A stretch of 64,000 nt of DNA from Endozoicomonas sp. 4G (GTDB lineage Bacteria; Pseudomonadota; Gammaproteobacteria; Pseudomonadales; Endozoicomonadaceae): NCBI RefSeq assembly GCF_023822025.1, contig NZ_CP082909.1:4942001-5006000 (forward strand), written 5' to 3'. Shown here in pieces: positions 43,626-52,444 of this stretch. A program made the translations under genes and the position numbers. The notes beneath the pieces were generated by a model, which ran no database searches, was not told the DNA's origin, and was given only the letters and a program-made list of their open reading frames with translations. Each line of letters begins with the position of its first letter. The first letter of the stretch is position 1.

Positions 43626-43727
43626 ACTAATATACGACAATGTAAAAATTAAAATACAGCACCTTTTTTCGTCTCCAGCACAGTGATAGTGACGGACTAA
43701 GCATATAAAACAATGTCGTATATTGGT
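43626..43727. repeat. Small inverted-repeat element
   Basis: Arms ACTAATATACGACAATGT (43626-43643) and 43710-43727 are inverted copies with 16 of 18 matches, enclosing 66 bases without a gene. It lies 14 bases beyond the IS end, in a 348-base gap that otherwise holds nothing recognisable (43728-43937 is AT-rich leader to the transporter remnant). Confidence 0.6.
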
Positions 43728-43937
43728 TGAATAACACGATTATGTCCGAAATTCTGATTTTAACCGGGAAGCTGCGTACTGATTGGACTTCGGGCGTTTT
43801 TTCTACATTCAATTATTCAAAAGATCTGTCTAAGAGACAGACCTAAAAGAAAGGGGTTATGCGTTCGTCGAAAAGAAGTTAGTACTTTGATATCCCATTT
43901 ACATTATCGATAGATTTTTAAAGTGCCAAGGTAAGCC

Positions 43938-44485
43938 ATGAGCGCCTTCTCTCAACAATTTTCGAACCGGTTAAAGGTGCTGCTTTTTACTGCATCTTTA
44001 CTGATACCGCTGGTGACGTTCTGGCTGGTGCCTTTTGGTTACTCCGTCTATATCAGCTTCACCGACTGGGACTACATTGCTCCGGAATACAACTTTATTG
44101 GTCTTGAGAATTACCAATACATGGTCGAGGACTTTGAGTTTATTCAAGCCTTGCTCAATACCTTTTGGTTCTCACTCGGGGTGGTCATTCCGACCATTGT
44201 TCTGGGTCTTATGCAACTTTAAAGGTAGCCAGTTTTATTGGTTCCCCAGCGATGAACATCATTAAAGTCCGCATTGATGAAATCAATGGTGTTATGAATG
44301 TGATGGTGGTGGAGTCTGTGGGCAATGAGCTTTACCTCTATTTTCAGTTGGGAGGTGACAAGATGATTTCAAGAATACCCTTCGATGCTGACAGGGTAGT
44401 GGCAAGTGGTGACTCTGCTTTGTTGAAATTTAAGGTGTCTCATTGCCACTTGTTTGATTTGGATACCGAAGAAACATTGGGCTAG
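43938..44485 (+). pseudogene. Deletion-fused remnant of a sugar ABC transporter operon
   Basis: The 5' part (43938-44222, 94 residues) is the N-terminus of a MalF/UgpA-type permease: first membrane helix, then FGYSVYISFTDWD and NFIGLENYQYMVED, where the family continues for ~200 more residues. It stops at LGLMQL. In another frame from about 44205 the text reads KVASFIGSPAMN, the MalK/UgpC motif near residue 230, then a complete TOBE-like end, finishing CHLFDLDTEETLG at 44485. So the permease body, any second permease and two thirds of the ATPase were deleted, with a junction near 44210-44225. Neither product can work. Confidence 0.8.
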
Positions 44486-44500
44486 GAGCCCGACCGTTTT

Positions 44501-44524
44501 AAGTGCCATCCCCCGATGGCACTT
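44501..44524. terminator. Perfect hairpin after the transporter remnant
   Basis: Ten-base arms AAGTGCCATC / GATGGCACTT enclose CCCC. No T tract follows on the + strand, so terminator function is tentative. A second short stem (GGGGCT/AGCCCC) is at 44591-44605 in the leader of the dehydrogenase operon. The rest of 44486-44709 shows no gene; TAGGAGCCCGACCG at 44483 resembles the end of the MITE-like element at 4013. Confidence 0.45.
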
Positions 44525-44709
44525 CTGGGACAACCTGCCTGACAATTCTCCAGTTGACAATACACCCGCCGACGTATTGTAATCGCTGAAGGGGCTAAAA
44601 GCCCCTGTCATCGCTGCTGTCGGTCATCACCCTGACCTTCGGCAACTGCAAAATAACAATAAACAAAACAGAGCCTTATCAGCTCTGACACATACGGAGA
44701 GATCCCGTT

Positions 44710-45744
44710 ATGTTCAGACAGATAACCGAGGCCCGGCTCAATGACATCCATCTGAAATACGATGAAGCGTCAGGCCTCAAAGCCATCGTTGCAATCCATA
44801 ATACCCAAAGAGGACCAGCCCTCGGCGGTTGTCGTATAATTCCCTACACCTCCACTGAAGATGCAGTCACTGATGCCATCCGTCTTGCCAAAGGTATGAG
44901 CTACAAAGCCGCGCTTGCCGGTCTTGATCTCGGGGGTGGCAAATCCGTCATTATGGAGCCCGAAGGTCCCTACGATCGGGAACAGCTGTTCAGGGCTTTT
45001 GGCCAATTCATAGACGAACTGGAAGGCCGCTATATTACTGCCATGGACAGCGGCTCAAGAGTCTCTGATATGGATGCCATCGCCTCTCAAACCCAACACG
45101 TTTCCTGCACTTCTTCGAGCGGTAATCCAGCCCCCTCAACCGCCCTCGGAGTTTACAAGGGCATTCAGGCGACCCTCAAAGCTCATCCGGAATTTGGCTC
45201 CTCACTTAAAGGTATGACAGTCGCTGTTCAGGGGCTCGGTAATGTTGGTTTTGCGCTGTGCCAGTTACTGCATAAGGACGGTGCCAAACTGATTGTCACT
45301 GATATTAATGAACAGAAAGTTCAGCAGTGCGTTCAGGAGTTTGGGGCAACCGCTGTCGGTGCTGAGGACATCTATTCAGTCCCCTGTGATATTTTCAGCC
45401 CCTGTGGTCTGGGCGGCATTCTCAATGAAAACACCATTCATCAGTTGCAATGCGCGGCGGTAGCAGGCTCTGCCAACAATCAACTGCTGACGCCTGAGTG
45501 TGGCCAGTGGCTGTTTGACAGGGGCATCCTCTATGCGCCGGACTATCTTATCAACGCCGGTGGCCTCATTTTTGTTGCGATGACACATCAAGGTCAGTCA
45601 CAGAATGAAATGAATCATCGCATCAACGCCATAGAAGACACTTTGCTACAGGTGTTTCGCTATGAGCAACAACGCCAGTCTCCCAGCAGCCTGATTGCCG
45701 ATCATATGGCAGAAGTTTTGCTTTATGGAGAGCAGGTTGGGTGA
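44710..45744 (+). CDS. Leucine (Glu/Leu/Phe/Val-type) dehydrogenase
   Basis: A 344-residue NAD-dependent amino acid dehydrogenase. The dimerisation/catalytic domain shows AIHNTQRGPALGGCRIIPY, YKAALAGLDLGGGKSVI (catalytic Lys) and MDSGSRVSDMD; the Rossmann domain has VAVQGLGNVGFALC. It deaminates leucine, valine and isoleucine to branched 2-oxoacids. Its place before E1-alpha, E1-beta and E2 genes fixes the pathway: the oxoacids are then decarboxylated by the complex encoded downstream. AGAGAT lies upstream of ATG 44710. Confidence 0.9.
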   Translation: MFRQITEARLNDIHLKYDEASGLKAIVAIHNTQRGPALGGCRIIPYTSTEDAVTDAIRLAKGMSYKAALAGLDLGGGKSVIMEPEGPYDREQLFRAFGQFIDELEGRYITAMDSGSRVSDMDAIASQTQHVSCTSSSGNPAPSTALGVYKGIQATLKAHPEFGSSLKGMTVAVQGLGNVGFALCQLLHKDGAKLIVTDINEQKVQQCVQEFGATAVGAEDIYSVPCDIFSPCGLGGILNENTIHQLQCAAVAGSANNQLLTPECGQWLFDRGILYAPDYLINAGGLIFVAMTHQGQSQNEMNHRINAIEDTLLQVFRYEQQRQSPSSLIADHMAEVLLYGEQVG

Positions 45745-45785
45745 CCAAAAGAACCCGATGTTAAAAATATGCGAGAGCGCAGCTG

Positions 45786-46865
45786 ATGAAAGCCAAAGAT
45801 TCCTGTCAGATTCCCTTCTATCAGTATCTTGATGAGGAGGGGGAAGTCCTTCAGAGCTTGCCTGAATGGACTGAAAATAAAGACACCCTGATTCATTACT
45901 ACCGCACCATGGTCATCGCCCGGGCGGGGGATGCCAAAGCCGTTGCCCTGCAAAGAACCGGTCAGATGGGAACCTACCCTTCCTGTCTCGGGCAGGAGGC
46001 AATCAGCACTGTTTATGGTTCTCTGATGGAGAAAAAAGACGTACTGATTCCTTACTACCGTGACCTGCCCGGTTTGCTGTCACGGGGGGTTCCGCTCTCC
46101 GATGTCATGCTTTATTGGGGTGGCGATGAGCAAGGCAGTTCCGGTTCAGCCTGGGGTCTTGACTTCCCGAACTGTGTGCCTATTGCTACCCAGGCAGGCC
46201 ATGCTGCGGGAGTGGCTACTGCCATTAAAATACGACACGAGCCTCAGGTAGCGGTGGTGTCCCTGGGCGATGGCGCCACCTCCAAAGGCGACTTTACGGA
46301 AGCCCTGAACCTTGCCGGTGTCTGGCAGCTACCACTAATATTTATCATCAATAACAACCAGTGGGCTATTTCTGTTCCCCGCAACATTCAGTCCGGAGCC
46401 CCGACACTGGCGCAAAAAGGCATTGCCGCCGGACTGCCTTCTGTGCAGGTTGACGGTAACGATGTGGTGGCCCTGCACGAAGTCGTCACTGAAGCCATAA
46501 AACGTGCCAGAAGCGGCAAAGGCGCTACCGTGATTGAAGCCATCAGCTATCGTCTGGGCGACCACACTACAGCAGACGACGCCAGTCGTTATCGTAACAG
46601 TGAAGAACTGCAGGATGCCTGGAACAAGGAGCCGGTCAAACGACTTAGAAACTTCCTGTATCACCGTGGCCTGTGGGACGAGCAGAAAGAGCAGGCACTA
46701 AAACAGGAAGCCGCCGCGCTGGTTGAGAAAGAAGTCAAAACCTATCTGGAAACACCACTCCCTGCTATCAGCGACCTTTTTGACTACACCTACGCCAATA
46801 TGCCCCCGCAGCTGGAGCAGCAAAAGCAGGCTGCCATGGCTAAAGCCAACGGAGGAAGGCAATGA
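45786..46865 (+). CDS. 2-oxoacid dehydrogenase E1 component, alpha subunit
   Basis: A 359-residue thiamine-diphosphate enzyme subunit. The ThDP motif runs from GDGATSKGDFTEALNLAG to IINNNQWAIS; YRLGDHTTADDASRY is the phosphorylation-loop region of PDH/BCKDH E1-alpha. Context (leucine dehydrogenase upstream) points to branched-chain 2-oxoacids rather than pyruvate, although sequence alone does not settle it. The stop overlaps the next start by 4 bases. Confidence 0.88.
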   Translation: MKAKDSCQIPFYQYLDEEGEVLQSLPEWTENKDTLIHYYRTMVIARAGDAKAVALQRTGQMGTYPSCLGQEAISTVYGSLMEKKDVLIPYYRDLPGLLSRGVPLSDVMLYWGGDEQGSSGSAWGLDFPNCVPIATQAGHAAGVATAIKIRHEPQVAVVSLGDGATSKGDFTEALNLAGVWQLPLIFIINNNQWAISVPRNIQSGAPTLAQKGIAAGLPSVQVDGNDVVALHEVVTEAIKRARSGKGATVIEAISYRLGDHTTADDASRYRNSEELQDAWNKEPVKRLRNFLYHRGLWDEQKEQALKQEAAALVEKEVKTYLETPLPAISDLFDYTYANMPPQLEQQKQAAMAKANGGRQ

Positions 46866-47896
46866 TGAACAGCTCAGTATCTGAAAACCTGATTCAATCC
46901 ACCGTGGGCAGCACCGTGAAGAAGATCACTCTGGTGGAAGCCGTCAACCTGGCTCTGGACCACGCTATGAAGCAAGATCCTGACGTGGTATTGCTGGGTG
47001 AGGACATCGGTGTCAATGGCGGCGTTTTCCGGGCCACTCAGGGTCTGAGAGACAAGTATGGTCTGAAAAGGGTCATGGATACGCCCCTGGCTGAAGCTCT
47101 GATCGCTGGTATGAGTATCGGGATGGCCACTCAAGGTCTGAAGCCTGTGGCAGAAATTCAGTTTATGGGATTTATCTTCCCGGCCATGGAACAGTTAATA
47201 TGCCATGCCGCCCGAATGCGCAACCGTACCCGTGGACGCCTGAGCTGCCCTATGGTGGTCAGAGCCCCTTTCGGTGGCGGTATCCGCGCTCCCGAGCATC
47301 ACTCTGAAAGCACCGAAGCCCTGTTTGCCCATATTCCTGGTATCAGAGTGGTCATTCCATCATCCCCGGTCAGGGCTTACGGACTGCTGCGCTCTGCAAT
47401 TAATGATCCTGATCCGGTACTGTTTCTTGAGCCCAAGCGCATCTATCGAGCGGTTAAACAGGATGTTTCTGAACAGACGCCACTGCTGCCACTGGACAAG
47501 TGCTTCACTCTCAGGGAAGGCTCCGACCTGACTCTGATCAGCTGGGGAGCTTCTGTCAGTGAAACACTTCAGGCAGCCAAAACCCTGGAACAATACGCCG
47601 TGTCAGTCGAAGTGATTGATGTCGCCACGATCAAGCCGCTTGATATGGAGACCATCCTGACTTCAGTTCGCAAAACCGGTCGTTGTGTGATTATTCACGA
47701 AGCCTGCCGCAGCTTTGGCGTCGGTGCTGAAATTGCTGCCGAGCTGGCCTCGCAAGCCCTCATGGATCTGAAAGCACCGATCGAACGGGTGACAGGCTAT
47801 GATACGACCATGCCCTATTATCGGATGGAAAGTCATTATCTTCCCCAGCCTGATGACATCATCAAGGCATCTCTGAAAACACTGGCGTATCACTGA
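46862..47896 (+). CDS. 2-oxoacid dehydrogenase E1 component, beta subunit
   Basis: A 344-residue transketolase-fold subunit that pairs with E1-alpha. Conserved parts: VVLLGEDIGVNGGVFRATQG (catalytic Glu region), DTPLAEALIAGMSIGMA, APFGGGIRAPEHHSES and the C-terminal transketolase_C domain (VIIHEACRSFGVGAEIAAEL). GGAAGG lies just before the start; ATG 46862 and ATG 46865 are both possible. Length is a little greater than typical (~325). Confidence 0.9.
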   Translation: MMNSSVSENLIQSTVGSTVKKITLVEAVNLALDHAMKQDPDVVLLGEDIGVNGGVFRATQGLRDKYGLKRVMDTPLAEALIAGMSIGMATQGLKPVAEIQFMGFIFPAMEQLICHAARMRNRTRGRLSCPMVVRAPFGGGIRAPEHHSESTEALFAHIPGIRVVIPSSPVRAYGLLRSAINDPDPVLFLEPKRIYRAVKQDVSEQTPLLPLDKCFTLREGSDLTLISWGASVSETLQAAKTLEQYAVSVEVIDVATIKPLDMETILTSVRKTGRCVIIHEACRSFGVGAEIAAELASQALMDLKAPIERVTGYDTTMPYYRMESHYLPQPDDIIKASLKTLAYH

Positions 47897-47920
47897 TATC
47901 AGCTGGAAAGGATAACAACG

Positions 47921-49009
47921 ATGAAATTTTTCAACCTGCCCGACCTGGGTGAAGGCATTCCCGAAGCCGATATTATTAAATGGCACATTAAGGAAGGCGA
48001 CTCCGTGACAGAAGACCAGATCATTGTCTCTGTCGAAACCGCCAAAGCGATTGTCGACGTTCCTGCGCCAATAAGCGGTGTGGTGGCAAAACTCTATGGT
48101 AAACCCGGCGACACCATCATGACCGGAGCACCTCTGCTGGAGTTCGTCAGTGATCAGGAAGATGCTGGCACAGTTGTCGGCGAGCTGGCAACCACCGCTC
48201 ACGATAACAGTTCTGATGACAGCTTTTTTATTGGGACACCACCCGATTCCGGAAAAGCCCCCGCTACCGCAACCCGGGGTGACATCAGTGAACTGGCCGC
48301 CAGACTGGGTGTCTCCATTGCTGCGAAAAATGCTCCGAAAAATGTTAGCAGAAACTCTATTGGTCAAAGCTACCCCCTGGAAAACCCTGAACCCATCAAA
48401 GGTGTCAGAAAACACATGGCAAGGACTATGGCGCAGTCCCATGCCGAAGTGGTGCCCGTCACTCTGTTTGATGATGTGGATATCGAGCACTGGCCAAAAG
48501 GGACAGACATTACCGTTCGACTGATTCAGGCCATTACCGCAGCCTGTAAAGAAGAACCGGCACTGAATGCCTGGTTTGATGAAACGGTGATGAGTCGTGA
48601 AGTCTTTACGTCTGTCCATTTGGGGCTGGCGGTTGACAGTGACGATGGTTTGTTTGTGCCGGTCATCAGAGACGCAGAAAAACAGGATGCCGCTGCTCTG
48701 AGAAACAGTATTAATGAATTTAGAAAAGCCGTTGAAGAGCGCAGCCTGCCACCCTCCGAAATGCAGGGTGCCACCATAACCCTGAGCAACTTTGGCGTCT
48801 TTGCGGGTCAGTTTGCCACCCCTGTTGTTGTGCCGCCAATGGTATGCATCATTGGTGTGGGTCGACTGAGAAACCGGGTGGTGAGCGAGGACGGTCAGAT
48901 TCAGAATCACCGGATTCTTCCTATTTCTCTGACCTTTGATCATCGAGCCGCTACTGGTGGAGAAGCGACTCGTTTCTTGCATTGTATGCTTCAGAAGTTA
49001 TCTGAATAA
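47921..49009 (+). CDS. 2-oxoacid dehydrogenase E2 component (lipoyl acyltransferase)
   Basis: A 362-residue E2. One lipoyl domain (1-75) carries the lipoylated Lys42 in VETAKAIVDVPAP. The E3/E1-binding domain that should follow is poorly formed (ISELAARLGVSIAAKNAPKN lacks the GTGPxGRI end). The acyltransferase domain runs from about 145; its end motif is FDHRAATGGEATRF, so the His is kept while the usual Asp of H-R-x-x-D-G is Thr, a variant I recall from related short E2 proteins. No E3 gene follows, so lipoamide dehydrogenase must come from elsewhere. RBS GGAAAGGA precedes ATG 47921. Confidence 0.88.
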   Translation: MKFFNLPDLGEGIPEADIIKWHIKEGDSVTEDQIIVSVETAKAIVDVPAPISGVVAKLYGKPGDTIMTGAPLLEFVSDQEDAGTVVGELATTAHDNSSDDSFFIGTPPDSGKAPATATRGDISELAARLGVSIAAKNAPKNVSRNSIGQSYPLENPEPIKGVRKHMARTMAQSHAEVVPVTLFDDVDIEHWPKGTDITVRLIQAITAACKEEPALNAWFDETVMSREVFTSVHLGLAVDSDDGLFVPVIRDAEKQDAAALRNSINEFRKAVEERSLPPSEMQGATITLSNFGVFAGQFATPVVVPPMVCIIGVGRLRNRVVSEDGQIQNHRILPISLTFDHRAATGGEATRFLHCMLQKLSE

Positions 49010-49016
49010 TCTATAT

Positions 49017-49042
49017 CGGCTTTTGCCAATGGGTAAAAGCCG
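49017..49042. terminator. Hairpin shared by the E2 gene and array copy 1
   Basis: Stem CGGCTTTT...AAAAGCCG with the inner bases GCC/GGT. On the + strand it is followed by ATCATTTTTG, so it should end the dehydrogenase operon. On the minus strand it lies just past the stop of copy 1. The same hairpin recurs in the array spacers. Confidence 0.7.
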
Positions 49043-49074
49043 ATCATTTTTGAGCAAGATGAAAGTTGAATCTG

Positions 49075-50508
49075 TCAGTTAAACAGAGTCGAGAGATAAT
49101 CCAGTGGCGCGTAGAACTTTTTCCACTGAGTCCAGGCGGTCTCTGAAAGGCTTTGTTCCAGTGGATAGCCATAAACAGCGTAGTTTGAAAGACTATTGAT
49201 AACAGCGAAAGTCAACGCAGGTGCCAAAGTGACACCGGCTTTGATACACAGGTTGTCTGAGGTTGCCTTCGAACTGGCCAACATAAGCAAGTTTCCTACT
49301 CCGATCAGGGCTACGGCTATGAATCCGACTCCCAGTGTGACTCCGAGTCCGTCTTCGATTCCGTTTCCGAGTCCGGATCCAGCTCCGGCCAGGGCTCCGG
49401 ATAGGGTTCCGATCAAAGATCCTAATCCTGCTCCGTATCCTGCTCCTGCTCCCGCTCCTGCTCCTGCTCCTGATCCGACTCTTGATCCGATTTCTGCTCC
49501 GACTACGCCTCCGGTTACACCTCCAAGTCCAACTCCGACTGCGGCTACGACTCCAGCGCCAACTACGGGTCCGGATACAGCTCCGGATAAGACTCCAGCC
49601 AGAGCTCCGACTACGGTTCCGGCTCCTGCTCCGATTCCGGCTCCGGCTGCCGCTCCAGATACAGATCCAGTTATGGCTCCAGCCAGGGCTCCAGCCAAGG
49701 CTCCGAATCCGGCTCCGATTCCAGCTCCGACTCCGGCTCCGACTCCGGCCTTTGTCTGTTCGTCCACATCCATTATTAACCCTGAACTAATTCCCGAGAG
49801 GACTCCCACCATCGCTGCGCTGACAACAGCAGCAAGACTCGCTCTTGCTGGCCTGAAGCCTTTATGGATCAAGGCTTCATAAGTGACAGCACCAACTATA
49901 ACCCCATTAATCGCAGACAATATTGCGTATTCCGCAGTCACATACCGTTTAGTTGTAATATCTCTGACGAACCTCATGTTTCTTAGCATTGACACCGAAA
50001 TAGCACTGGCTCCGGTTCTTAATAGCGCTTCTGAAGCAAGGTAAGTCAAGAGTTCGACAGGTATGCGCTTCCTCGTTTCCGTCGCATAAATGTCCATTCC
50101 TGCACCAGCAAAAAAAAGGAGTTTCCACCAGTGCTGTTCCAGGGGCCAGGAAGACACATGCCCGGCCAGCGCCACTTCGGCGGTGGTTATCACGGGAGCC
50201 AGTTGCAAACAGAAATCCGTTTTCAACTCTTCCAGCTCCTTTGTATCCGATGCAGCCAGATCATAGGTGCCTGAAAGCCCGGTGACTATTCCCGTTGTTT
50301 TACAGACAGCCCACCATACACCCAGGTTGAGCAGGGTAGACACAGAGACTCCGGCAACGCTTCCCGCTAACTCAAGCCCGTTTGCCACCAGTGCGCTGTC
50401 ATTAAAAGGCTTAATAAAATCAAAATCATTTTGTGAAGGAGGGCTGGCCTTTGCCGTCGAATAAAACAAACACAAAAGTAACGGAAACAGGTTGAATAAC
50501 TTTTTCAT
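49075..50508 (-). CDS. Array copy 1: secreted glycine-zipper protein, long centre
   Basis: A 477-residue protein of no family I know. Signal peptide MKKLFNLFPLLLCLFYSTAKA (cleavage about 21). Mature N-terminal part: NDFDFIKPFNDSALVANG, then WWAVCKT (Cys69), ELKTDFCLQLAPVITTAEVA (Cys100), GHVSSWPLEQHWW. Several hydrophobic stretches lie between 100 and 245. From about 253 to 395 the chain is almost only Gly, Ala, Val, Ser and Leu in GxxxG steps (AGVGAGVGAGIGAGFGALAG). The C-terminal part is VTLAPALTFAVINSLSNYAV, then YPLEQSLSE and WKKFYAPLDYLSTLFN. It could form a pore, a membrane-packed helical bundle or a fibrous surface layer; these are guesses. Confidence 0.85.
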   Translation of the reverse strand: MKKLFNLFPLLLCLFYSTAKASPPSQNDFDFIKPFNDSALVANGLELAGSVAGVSVSTLLNLGVWWAVCKTTGIVTGLSGTYDLAASDTKELEELKTDFCLQLAPVITTAEVALAGHVSSWPLEQHWWKLLFFAGAGMDIYATETRKRIPVELLTYLASEALLRTGASAISVSMLRNMRFVRDITTKRYVTAEYAILSAINGVIVGAVTYEALIHKGFRPARASLAAVVSAAMVGVLSGISSGLIMDVDEQTKAGVGAGVGAGIGAGFGALAGALAGAITGSVSGAAAGAGIGAGAGTVVGALAGVLSGAVSGPVVGAGVVAAVGVGLGGVTGGVVGAEIGSRVGSGAGAGAGAGAGYGAGLGSLIGTLSGALAGAGSGLGNGIEDGLGVTLGVGFIAVALIGVGNLLMLASSKATSDNLCIKAGVTLAPALTFAVINSLSNYAVYGYPLEQSLSETAWTQWKKFYAPLDYLSTLFN

Positions 50509-50638
50509 GGTGATTTCCCGAATACAGCGAATGAACAGGAAATATAGATCCTAAATAGAGCTATGAATGAAAATATCCTTAACTACCAAGTGCGGAAATA
50601 AGTCAGCCCCTGAGTCAGCAGTTTTTGGCTGCCAAACT

Positions 50639-50667
50639 TTTACATTAACTTAGTCGTATAATTTCAA
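50639..50667 (-). promoter_or_regulatory. Promoter candidate of array copy 1
   Basis: On the minus strand TTGAAA, 17 bases, TGTAAA. The block is kept in six spacers at the same distance (about 130 bases) from the start codon. Confidence 0.5.
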
Positions 50668-50680
50668 CCTATAAGTAGTA

Positions 50681-50708
50681 CCGGCTTTTGCCAATGGGTA
50701 AAAGCCGG
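50681..50708 (-). terminator. Hairpin after array copy 2
   Basis: CCGGCTTTT/AAAAGCCGG stem in the spacer past the copy 2 stop. There is no T tract in gene direction (a T-rich stretch lies on the other side), so terminator function is likely but unproven. Confidence 0.5.
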
Positions 50709-50739
50709 TCCTTTATTTGAAAAATAAAAATTGAATCTG

Positions 50740-52212
50740 TCAGTTAAACAAAGTCGAGAGGTAATCCTGGAGCGCATAGAACTTTTTCCACTGAGTCCAG
50801 GCGGTCTCTGAAAGGCTTTGTTCCAGTGGATAGCCATAAACAGCGTAGTTTGAAAGACTATTGATAACAGCGAAAATCAACGCTGGTGCCAAAGTGACAC
50901 CGGCTTTGATGCACACGTTGTCTGAGGTTGTCTTCGAACTGGTCAAAATAAGCAAGTTTCCGGCTGCGTACAGGACTACGGTTGTGAATCCGACTCCCAG
51001 TGTGATTTTGACTCCGTCTTCGATTCCGTCTCCGGCTCCGACTCCGAGTCCGGATGAAGCTCCGGCTAAGGCTCCGGACAGGGTTCCGATAAAAGCTCCC
51101 AATGCTGCTCCTGACCCGACTCCTGACCCGACTCCTGACCCGACTCCTGACCCGACTCCTGATAAGACTCTTGATCCGACTCTTGATCCGATTTCTGCTC
51201 CGACTACACCTCCGGTTACACCTCCAAGCCCAACTCCGACTGCGGCTACGACTCCAGCGCCAACTACGGGTCCGGATACAGCTCCGGCTAAAACTCCAGC
51301 CAGAGCTCCGGCTCCGGTTCCGGCTCCGGCTCCGATTACGGCTCCAGCTCCGGCTCCAGATACAAATCCAGCTATGGCTCCAGCCAGGTCCCCAGCCAGG
51401 GCTCCGGCTCCGGCTCCGGCTCCGATTCCGACTCCGACTCCGGCCTTTGTCTGTTCGTCCACATCCATTATTAACCCTGAACCAATTCCCGAGAGGACTC
51501 CCACAATCGCTGCATTGACAACAGCAGCAAGACTCGCTTTTGCTGGCCTGATGCCTTTATGGATCAAGGCTTCATAAGTGACAGCACCGGCCATAACCCC
51601 ATTAATCGAAGACAATATCGCGTATTCCCCAGCCACATACCGTTTAGTTGTAATATCTCTTACGAACCTCGTTTTTCTTAGAATTGACACCGAAATAGCG
51701 CTGGCTCCGGTTCTTATTAGCGCTTCCGTAGCAAGGTAAGCTAAAACTTCGACAGGCATGGCGTGCTCGATCGTTCCCCTCATAGAGGCATAAGTGACCA
51801 TTCCGGCACCGGCAAAATAAAGGAGTTTCCACCAATGCTGTTCCAGGGGCCAAGAAGACACATGCCCGGCCAGCGCCACTTCGGCGGTGGTTATCACGGG
51901 AGCCAGTTGCAAACAGAAATCCGTTTTCAACTCTTCCAGCTCCTTTGTATCCGATGCAGCCAGATCATAGGTGCCTGAAAGACCGGTAACTATTCCCGCT
52001 GTTTTACAGACAGCCCACCATACACCCAGGTTGAGCAGGGTAGACACAGAGACTCCGGCAATGCTCCCCGCTAACTCAGGCCCATTTGCCACCAGTGCGC
52101 TGTCATTAAAAGGCTTAATAAAATCAAAATCATTTTGTGAAGGGGGGCTGGCCTCTGTCGTCGAATAAAACAAACACAAAAGTAACGGAAACAGGTTGAA
52201 TAACTTTTTCAT
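50740..52212 (-). CDS. Array copy 2: secreted glycine-zipper protein, longest copy
   Basis: A 490-residue paralogue. Residues 1-130 are nearly identical to copy 1, as is the upstream spacer, so 1 and 2 are the youngest pair. Signal peptide MKKLFNLFPLLLCLFYSTTEA. The centre (about 255-420) contains a stretch absent from copy 1, four tandem Val-Gly-Ser-Gly units coded by a perfect 12-bp repeat (51111-51158). The middle part (residues 140-190) has more substitutions than the ends (EHAMPVEVLAYLATEAL, SILRKTRFVRDITTK). Ends in YALQDYLSTLFN. Confidence 0.85.
   Translation of the reverse strand: MKKLFNLFPLLLCLFYSTTEASPPSQNDFDFIKPFNDSALVANGPELAGSIAGVSVSTLLNLGVWWAVCKTAGIVTGLSGTYDLAASDTKELEELKTDFCLQLAPVITTAEVALAGHVSSWPLEQHWWKLLYFAGAGMVTYASMRGTIEHAMPVEVLAYLATEALIRTGASAISVSILRKTRFVRDITTKRYVAGEYAILSSINGVMAGAVTYEALIHKGIRPAKASLAAVVNAAIVGVLSGIGSGLIMDVDEQTKAGVGVGIGAGAGAGALAGDLAGAIAGFVSGAGAGAVIGAGAGTGAGALAGVLAGAVSGPVVGAGVVAAVGVGLGGVTGGVVGAEIGSRVGSRVLSGVGSGVGSGVGSGVGSGAALGAFIGTLSGALAGASSGLGVGAGDGIEDGVKITLGVGFTTVVLYAAGNLLILTSSKTTSDNVCIKAGVTLAPALIFAVINSLSNYAVYGYPLEQSLSETAWTQWKKFYALQDYLSTLFN
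51111..51158. repeat. 12-bp tandem repeat in the centre of copy 2
   Basis: CTGACCCGACTC occurs four times in a row on the + strand, with diverged units on both sides. It codes for Val-Gly-Ser-Gly units on the minus strand and is missing from copy 1. Confidence 0.9.
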
Positions 52213-52342
52213 GGTGATTTCCCGAATACAGCGAATGAACAGGAAATATAGATCCTAAATAGAGCTATGAATGAAAATATCCTTAACTACCAAGTGCGGA
52301 AATAAGTCAGCCCCTGAGTCAGCAGTTTTTGGCTGCCAAACT

Positions 52343-52371
52343 TTTACATTAACTTAGTCGTATAATTTTAA
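52343..52371 (-). promoter_or_regulatory. Promoter candidate of array copy 2
   Basis: On the minus strand TTAAAA, 17 bases, TGTAAA, at the same distance from the start as in the other copies. Confidence 0.45.
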
Positions 52372-52384
52372 TCTGGAAGCAGTA

Positions 52385-52412
52385 CCAGCTTTTACCAATG
52401 GGTAAAAGCCGG
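52385..52412 (-). terminator. Hairpin after array copy 3
   Basis: CCAGCTTTT/AAAAGCCGG. The one change relative to the other copies gives a G-U pair in the minus-strand RNA, so the stem is kept. Confidence 0.45.
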
Positions 52413-52444
52413 TCCTTTATTTGAAAAAATAAACATTGAATCTG

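Noticed and set aside
47663-48982. 439-codon open frame on the minus strand opposite E1-beta and E2
   Set aside because: The plus-strand genes have clear family motifs over the whole stretch; the antisense frame has low-complexity His/Gly/Cys composition and no RBS.
49196-49882. Long open frames opposite the array centres that would encode Pro/Ala-rich proteins (also at 50861-51577, 54007-54597, 55526-56110, 60440-60901)
   Set aside because: They are complements of GGAGCC/GGCTCC-type codons in the glycine zippers, which cannot form stops on the other strand. They have no consistent start, RBS or ends, and they vanish where the zipper is lost.
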